Of a stretch of DNA of 64,000 nt, positions 59,944-64,000 are shown piece after piece. The stretch is from assembly GCA_018798825.1 (NCBI GenBank), contig CP076355.1, positions 1,337,501 to 1,401,500 of the forward strand, read 5' to 3'. Made by a program: the position numbers and the translations under genes. The notes beneath the pieces are model-generated. The model did no database searches. It was not told where the DNA came from and saw nothing but the letters and a program-made list of their open reading frames with translations. This DNA comes from Ochrobactrum sp. BTU1 (GTDB lineage Bacteria; Pseudomonadota; Alphaproteobacteria; Rhizobiales; Rhizobiaceae). Each line of letters starts with the position of its first letter. Within the stretch, counting starts at the first letter, position 1.

Positions 59944-61440
59944 TCAGAAACGCGGAATGTCGGGGAAGGCGAGCTCGCCCCGATGGACATGCATACGGCC
60001 AAGCTCGGCACAACGGCGCAGTTGCGGAAAGACCTTGCCGGGATTGAGCAGGTGCTTGGCATCAAAGGCACATTTCACACGCATCTGCTGATCGAGATCA
60101 ATTTCGTTGAACATCTCCGGCATGAGATCGCGCTTTTCGATACCCACGCCGTGCTCGCCAGTCAGCACGCCACCAACCTTCACGCAAAGACGCAGAATGT
60201 CGGCGCCGAAATCTTCCGCTGCCTCCAGCTCTCCAGGAATGTTTGCATCATAGAGGATGAGCGGATGCAAATTGCCATCGCCTGCATGAAAAACGTTGGC
60301 GACCCGAAGGCCGTATTTTTCTGAGAGCTCACGCATTCCCGACAAGACCCGCGGGAGTTCCTTGCGGGGGATAGTTCCATCCATGCAAAGATAATCCGGC
60401 GAGATACGCCCCACCGCTGGGAAGGCCGCCTTACGACCAGCCCAGAAAGCCAGTCGCTGTTCTTCCGACTGCGACAGGATGCAAGTGGTCGAGCCATTTT
60501 TGAGTGCAATGCTCTCCACCGCTCCAATCAGGTGATCGACTTCAATCGGCGGCCCATCAAGTTCCACGATCAAAAGCGCCTCGACATCAAGCGGATAGCC
60601 AACGCGGACAAAATCTTCTGCTGCGCGGATAGCAGGCCGGTCCATCATTTCCATACCACCCGGAATGATCCCGGCACCAATAATATCAGCGACGCATTGT
60701 CCAGCCTGCTCGCTCGATGGAAACCCGACCATCACAGCACGGGCAGTTTCAGGCTTTTGCAGAATGCGAACGGTGATTTCTGTCACGACCCCAAGCAAAC
60801 CTTCTGAACCCGTCATCAGTCCCAGAAGATCATAGCCTTCGCAATCAAGGTGCTTGCCGCCAAGGCGTAACACTTCGCCTGTTATAAGCACCATTTCGAT
60901 GCCAAGCACGTTGTTGGCAGTAAGCCCATATTTCAAGCAATGCACGCCACCTGCGTTTTCGGCAACATTGCCGCCTATCGAGCAGGCAATCTGAGATGAT
61001 GGGTCAGGCGCATAGTAAAATCCCTCATGCTCGACTGCCTTGGTAATTCCAAGATTGGTTACACCAGGTTGCACGACAGCCACACGATTGGGATAATCGA
61101 TTTCCAGAATCTGATTGAACCGCGACATGCCAAGAAGCACGGCATCGGCCAGCGGCATGGCCCCCCCAGACAATGAGGTGCCAGCACCGCGTGGCACCAC
61201 GCGAATACCGTTGTCATGACAATATCTCAAAACACTCGAGACTTGATCGACTGTTTCAGGCAGGACAACGACGAGGGGAAGCGAACGATGAGCGGTCAGC
61301 CCGTCACTTTCAAAGACGCGCATTGCATTGATCGTGTCGACTATCCCTTCCCCGGGTACGATATTGCGTAAGTCTGCAACAATTGCAGCCCGTCTTTGCA
61401 AAACGTTCGCATCCGGCTCCGGCATGACCAATCCGCTCAT
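59944..61440 (-). CDS. glcD: Glycolate oxidase subunit, FAD-linked catalytic
   Basis: 498 residues. FAD domain with VVPRGAGTSLSGGAMPLAD and DPSSQIACSIGGNVAENAGGV region. Substrate end with FHAGDGNLHPLILYD and GEHGVGIEKRDL, the metal- and substrate-contacting histidines of the GlcD/DLD family. It oxidises glycolate to glyoxylate, though D-lactate is also used by relatives. Start follows GGAGGAAAT. A 33-bp inverted repeat lies 25 bp before the ATG. Confidence 0.94.
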   Translation of the reverse strand: MSGLVMPEPDANVLQRRAAIVADLRNIVPGEGIVDTINAMRVFESDGLTAHRSLPLVVVLPETVDQVSSVLRYCHDNGIRVVPRGAGTSLSGGAMPLADAVLLGMSRFNQILEIDYPNRVAVVQPGVTNLGITKAVEHEGFYYAPDPSSQIACSIGGNVAENAGGVHCLKYGLTANNVLGIEMVLITGEVLRLGGKHLDCEGYDLLGLMTGSEGLLGVVTEITVRILQKPETARAVMVGFPSSEQAGQCVADIIGAGIIPGGMEMMDRPAIRAAEDFVRVGYPLDVEALLIVELDGPPIEVDHLIGAVESIALKNGSTTCILSQSEEQRLAFWAGRKAAFPAVGRISPDYLCMDGTIPRKELPRVLSGMRELSEKYGLRVANVFHAGDGNLHPLILYDANIPGELEAAEDFGADILRLCVKVGGVLTGEHGVGIEKRDLMPEMFNEIDLDQQMRVKCAFDAKHLLNPGKVFPQLRRCAELGRMHVHRGELAFPDIPRF

Positions 61441-61465
61441 ATTTCCTCCGCCTCCCAGCGACTTT

Positions 61466-61498
61466 GCATGATTGGTAAACTATTTTTACCAATCATGC
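61466..61498. promoter_or_regulatory. 33-bp perfect inverted repeat upstream of glcD, probable operator
   Basis: GCATGATTGGTAAA (61466-61479) and TTTACCAATCATGC (61485-61498) are perfect 14-base arms around CTATT. The TTGGT and ACCAA parts recall operators of FadR-type GntR proteins, though the spacing is longer. It lies 25 bp from the glcD start and 110 bp from the LysR start, so it may control both. Confidence 0.6.
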
Positions 61499-61608
61499 CT
61501 ATGGCGAAACAGTTTTGACACTGCGGCATAATCGCCTTGCGATCCCAACGATGCCTCGGCTAGATGAAGGTCGGCACAAAAGGCTGTCGGGGAGGATTTG
61601 AAACTATC

Positions 61609-62538
61609 ATGATGAGCAGTCTGGCCGATATGGAGATTTTCGCGCGCGTTGTCGCAACCGGCAGCATGTCAGCAGCAGCACGCGATCTCGGCCTGTCACC
61701 TGCCGTTGTCTCCAAGCGGCTCGGCCGTCTTGAGGAGCGCCTCGGGACTCGTCTGCTCCAACGCACGACGCGCCAAATAGCACTTACTGAAGCAGGTCAT
61801 GGTTATCATGAACGCGTGCTTGCTATTCTATCCAACATCGAAGAGGCGGAAGCCTTTGTGGCGCGGCGCTCTGCGGATGCCCGCGGGACACTGAAAATCT
61901 CCGCTCCCACAACTTTCGGCCGAATGCATATTGCGCCTTATCTGGTGCCTTTCATGCGTGCCAATGCCGACCTTACCGTCAATATGCAGCTCTCAGACGA
62001 AATGGTCGATATTGTCGGTGACGGTTATGACCTTGCCATCCGGATTGGCGAACTATCCGATTCTACCCTAGTCGCTCGCCGCCTTGCGCCAGTGCGCAGA
62101 ATTCTCGCAGCATCCCCGCACTATATTGCAGAACGCGGGAAGCCGGAGACGATCGATGATCTTGCCGATCATATCTGTCTCGCTCCACACAACAATGATC
62201 CGTGGCGGCTTGAAGGTCCGAAAGGACCGATCACCATTCGACCAGTAGGTCCGCTTCAGACCAATTCGAGCGAAATGGTACGCGAGGCAGTACTGGCGGG
62301 TCTTGGAATCGCACAGCGTTCAACCTGGGATATTGGCCCTGAACTCGCTGAAGGCAAGCTCGTCCAAGTATTGCCGGAATATGCCGCATCGCGAAATGTT
62401 GCCATCCACGCCGTTTACCCCTCTAAACAGTTCCTGCCAGCCAAGGTGCGTCTCTTCATCGACTATCTGGCAGACCTTTACGGGCCGATTCCTTATTGGG
62501 AAAGTGGCAGCTCACCAGAAAGCCCGCCTAAGAAATAG
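61609..62538 (+). CDS. LysR-family transcriptional regulator
   Basis: 309 residues from ATG 61609. The helix-turn-helix is at the N-terminus (TGSMSAAARDLGLSPAVVSK), and the substrate domain resembles the CrgA/PtrR-like LysR group with ARRSADARGTLKISAPTTFG. It is divergent from glcDEF, so it may regulate glycolate oxidation, but the GntR gene nearby is an equally good candidate. An upstream ATG at 61564 is in frame but adds no family sequence. Confidence 0.88.
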   Translation: MMSSLADMEIFARVVATGSMSAAARDLGLSPAVVSKRLGRLEERLGTRLLQRTTRQIALTEAGHGYHERVLAILSNIEEAEAFVARRSADARGTLKISAPTTFGRMHIAPYLVPFMRANADLTVNMQLSDEMVDIVGDGYDLAIRIGELSDSTLVARRLAPVRRILAASPHYIAERGKPETIDDLADHICLAPHNNDPWRLEGPKGPITIRPVGPLQTNSSEMVREAVLAGLGIAQRSTWDIGPELAEGKLVQVLPEYAASRNVAIHAVYPSKQFLPAKVRLFIDYLADLYGPIPYWESGSSPESPPKK

Positions 62539-62698
62539 ACTAAGTTTAGCTATTTGCGTATGAACGCGCTTGACCTTCGCTGAAGGCATCTAAATAATAG
62601 TCGGCTAAGCATCTGTTTTTCAACAAGCTTATTGCCATCCAGCCCGTCAATCAAACGAATCAAATGGTTTTCCTCCCTGCCATTTCGATTTTCGAGGA

Positions 62699-62992
62699 AT
62701 GATGATGAACACACCTACACGCCTTATTCTAGCACTCATTGTTGCCGTCATTGTCGGCTGCGGCTTCATGTTCTACGACAAGTCGCGCGGCGCAGAATGG
62801 GTTGTTTCCCCCCAGCAGATCGAGCAGGCAAAGGCCGAAGGCAAAACCGGCTTTGAAAGCCGCCCTGGTACTGTGACTGTGCTTCCAATCCGCAGCGAAA
62901 CCGCAGATGTCCTTCCCTTCAAGTGGGCAATGTATGGCCTCGTAGCTGGGATCGTTGTTTTCGTTTCAGGCCGCAAACGCAAGAAGGCTTGA
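62699..62992 (+). CDS. Small membrane protein of unknown function
   Basis: 97 residues. One hydrophobic segment at about 9-25 (LILALIVAVIVGCGFMF) and another at about 75-91 (AMYGLVAGIVVFVSG), with a basic end (GRKRKKA) and a polar loop between. The two-helix hairpin would put the loop on one side of the inner membrane. No family is recognised. The frame begins MMMN and is preceded by GAGGAATG. It stands alone and has its own terminator. Confidence 0.6.
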   Translation: MMMNTPTRLILALIVAVIVGCGFMFYDKSRGAEWVVSPQQIEQAKAEGKTGFESRPGTVTVLPIRSETADVLPFKWAMYGLVAGIVVFVSGRKRKKA

Positions 62993-63012
62993 TAAAGCCC
63001 CTGTTCCCCCCA

Positions 63013-63043
63013 CCCCGGAAGCCTCGTTTCCGGGGTTTTTATT
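63013..63043 (+). terminator. Terminator after the small membrane protein gene
   Basis: CCCCGGAA and TTCCGGGG with a seven-base loop, then TTTTTATTT, 20 bases after the stop codon. Confidence 0.85.
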
Positions 63044-63096
63044 TATCAAATTTAAGACCCGTTGCTCCCCTGATGGCTTAGGGATAGTTTGCAGCC

Positions 63097-63906
63097 ATGA
63101 CGGAGGCTGCAGACGACATGGTCGAGACAATTTTTTCCCGCATTCACGCAAGCCGCACGGCGGACGATGTTGTACATCAGATCGAGAGCCTGATTCTCGA
63201 AGGCGTTCTGCGAGGCGGGGATCGTCTTCCTGGCGAGCGTGACCTTGCACGGCAATTTGATGTCTCGCGTCCCATTCTGCGTGACGCGCTCAAGCGTCTT
63301 GAAAGTGCCGGACTTCTCAACTCGCGCCACGGCGAAGGAACATTTGTGGCCAACGTAATTGGTCAAGTGTTCAGCGCGCCTGTTGTGAAGCTTTTTGGTG
63401 AGCATAAAAAAGCAACCACCGACTACCTCGAATATCGCCGTGAGATCGAGAGCGTGGCAGCCGAATATGCGGCCCTTCGCGCTACGTCAGCCGACAAGGC
63501 TCTCCTGGCCGAAATTATGACCGCTATGGAAGACGCCAACCGCGCCAGCGATCTTAATAAAGGTGCGCAGCTCGATGTCGAGTTCCACAATGCCATCGGT
63601 GAAGCTGCACACAATATCGTGCTGCTGCACACTTTGCGTTCCTGTTATCAATTGCTGAAGGATGGTGTCTTTTACAATCGCGGGCTTATTTACAGCTATC
63701 CAGGCGTCGCTGATATGCTGCTGTCACAGCACCGCACTATTTACGACGCCGTTATTGCCGGTAATCCCCAAGCCGCACGCGAAGCGGTGCAAAAACATAT
63801 CCGCTTTGTGGAACAGGCAACGAACGACCGTGAACTCAACGACGAACGCGAACGCGTATCGCAATTGCGCTATCGTCAGCGAGTGGGCAAAGACACCACC
63901 GCATAA
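63097..63906 (+). CDS. GntR-family regulator, FadR/FCD subfamily
   Basis: 269 residues. Winged helix-turn-helix at about 25-90 (LPGERDLARQFDVSRPILRDALKRLE). The FCD ligand domain follows with the metal/ligand residues Asp in LDVEFHNAIGEAAHN and histidines in SQHRTIYDAV and KHIRFVEQ. FCD proteins bind small carboxylates such as lactate, glycolate or pyruvate, so this one may govern the nearby glc operon or a downstream operon outside the window. The end to 64000 shows no further gene. Confidence 0.88.
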   Translation: MTEAADDMVETIFSRIHASRTADDVVHQIESLILEGVLRGGDRLPGERDLARQFDVSRPILRDALKRLESAGLLNSRHGEGTFVANVIGQVFSAPVVKLFGEHKKATTDYLEYRREIESVAAEYAALRATSADKALLAEIMTAMEDANRASDLNKGAQLDVEFHNAIGEAAHNIVLLHTLRSCYQLLKDGVFYNRGLIYSYPGVADMLLSQHRTIYDAVIAGNPQAAREAVQKHIRFVEQATNDRELNDERERVSQLRYRQRVGKDTTA

Positions 63907-64000
63907 TCTTGCCTTGTTATGTTTCCAACGAGCTAAAATTATGCAGAAATTCAATGCGTTATAGCGTCAGTTGTGCGTCTGTTTTGACGCGGCGCTTTAC

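Overview
The window looks like part of a genome of the Brucella/Ochrobactrum group (Alphaproteobacteria, Rhizobiales). The signs are the lipid A/Kdo gene order with DUF2093 and DUF4170 genes, the ManB/ManC core-LPS pair, GluP, a CIRCE-controlled groESL, the short HisG with HisZ, and small palindromic intergenic repeats of a type seen in Rhizobiales. From memory, the Brucella orthologues of katA, manBC, waaA, groESL and gluP lie on chromosome II, so this is probably the secondary chromosome (chromid). That assignment is inference. No rRNA, tRNA, CRISPR array or intact insertion sequence was seen.

Layout. 1-2476 is an accessory segment: a TetR regulator with a palindromic operator, an SRPBCC/AHSA1 protein, a frameshifted XRE regulator and the N-terminus of a tyrosine recombinase, next to the 3' end of guaA. 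It looks like the worn end of a guaA-associated genomic island. 2477-13496 holds purine genes (guaA, guaB), MTA/SAH nucleosidase, a thioesterase, rsmB, a divergent katA/oxyR pair, a ClC antiporter and a P1-family peptidase with two credible starts. 13672-24438 is the envelope block: manB-manC, mutL, a DUF2093 gene, then a minus-strand operon pmbA/tldE-cysQ-DUF4170-acyltransferase-waaA-lpxK.

24624-41419 contains a CPA2 antiporter, a patatin, an active/inactive M16 protease pair, rsmD overlapping a pseudouridine synthase with a very long Arg/Gly-rich tail, tadA, a cytochrome b561 with a textbook FNR/FixK box, a lipoprotein, ileS, a MipA-like outer-membrane protein, ribF and a HAD hydrolase. 41420-57402 contains groESL with a perfect CIRCE element, an HxlR/flavin reductase pair, fumC, doxX, gluP, the overlapping hisS-hisZ-hisG operon, lysE-type exporter, tag, an L,D-transpeptidase, an aldo-keto reductase, and a DUF2000/Lrp pair.

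57382-63906 is a glycolate-oxidation block: glcD-glcE-glcF, a divergent LysR gene, and a nearby FadR-type GntR gene. A 33-bp perfect inverted repeat sits just upstream of glcD. Most of the window is ordinary core genome. The points most worth a second look are regulatory (FNR box, OxyR-type site, glc operator, leader hairpins), the guaA island scar, the possible dual-start peptidase, the non-canonical HisRS, and the disordered tail of the pseudouridine synthase.
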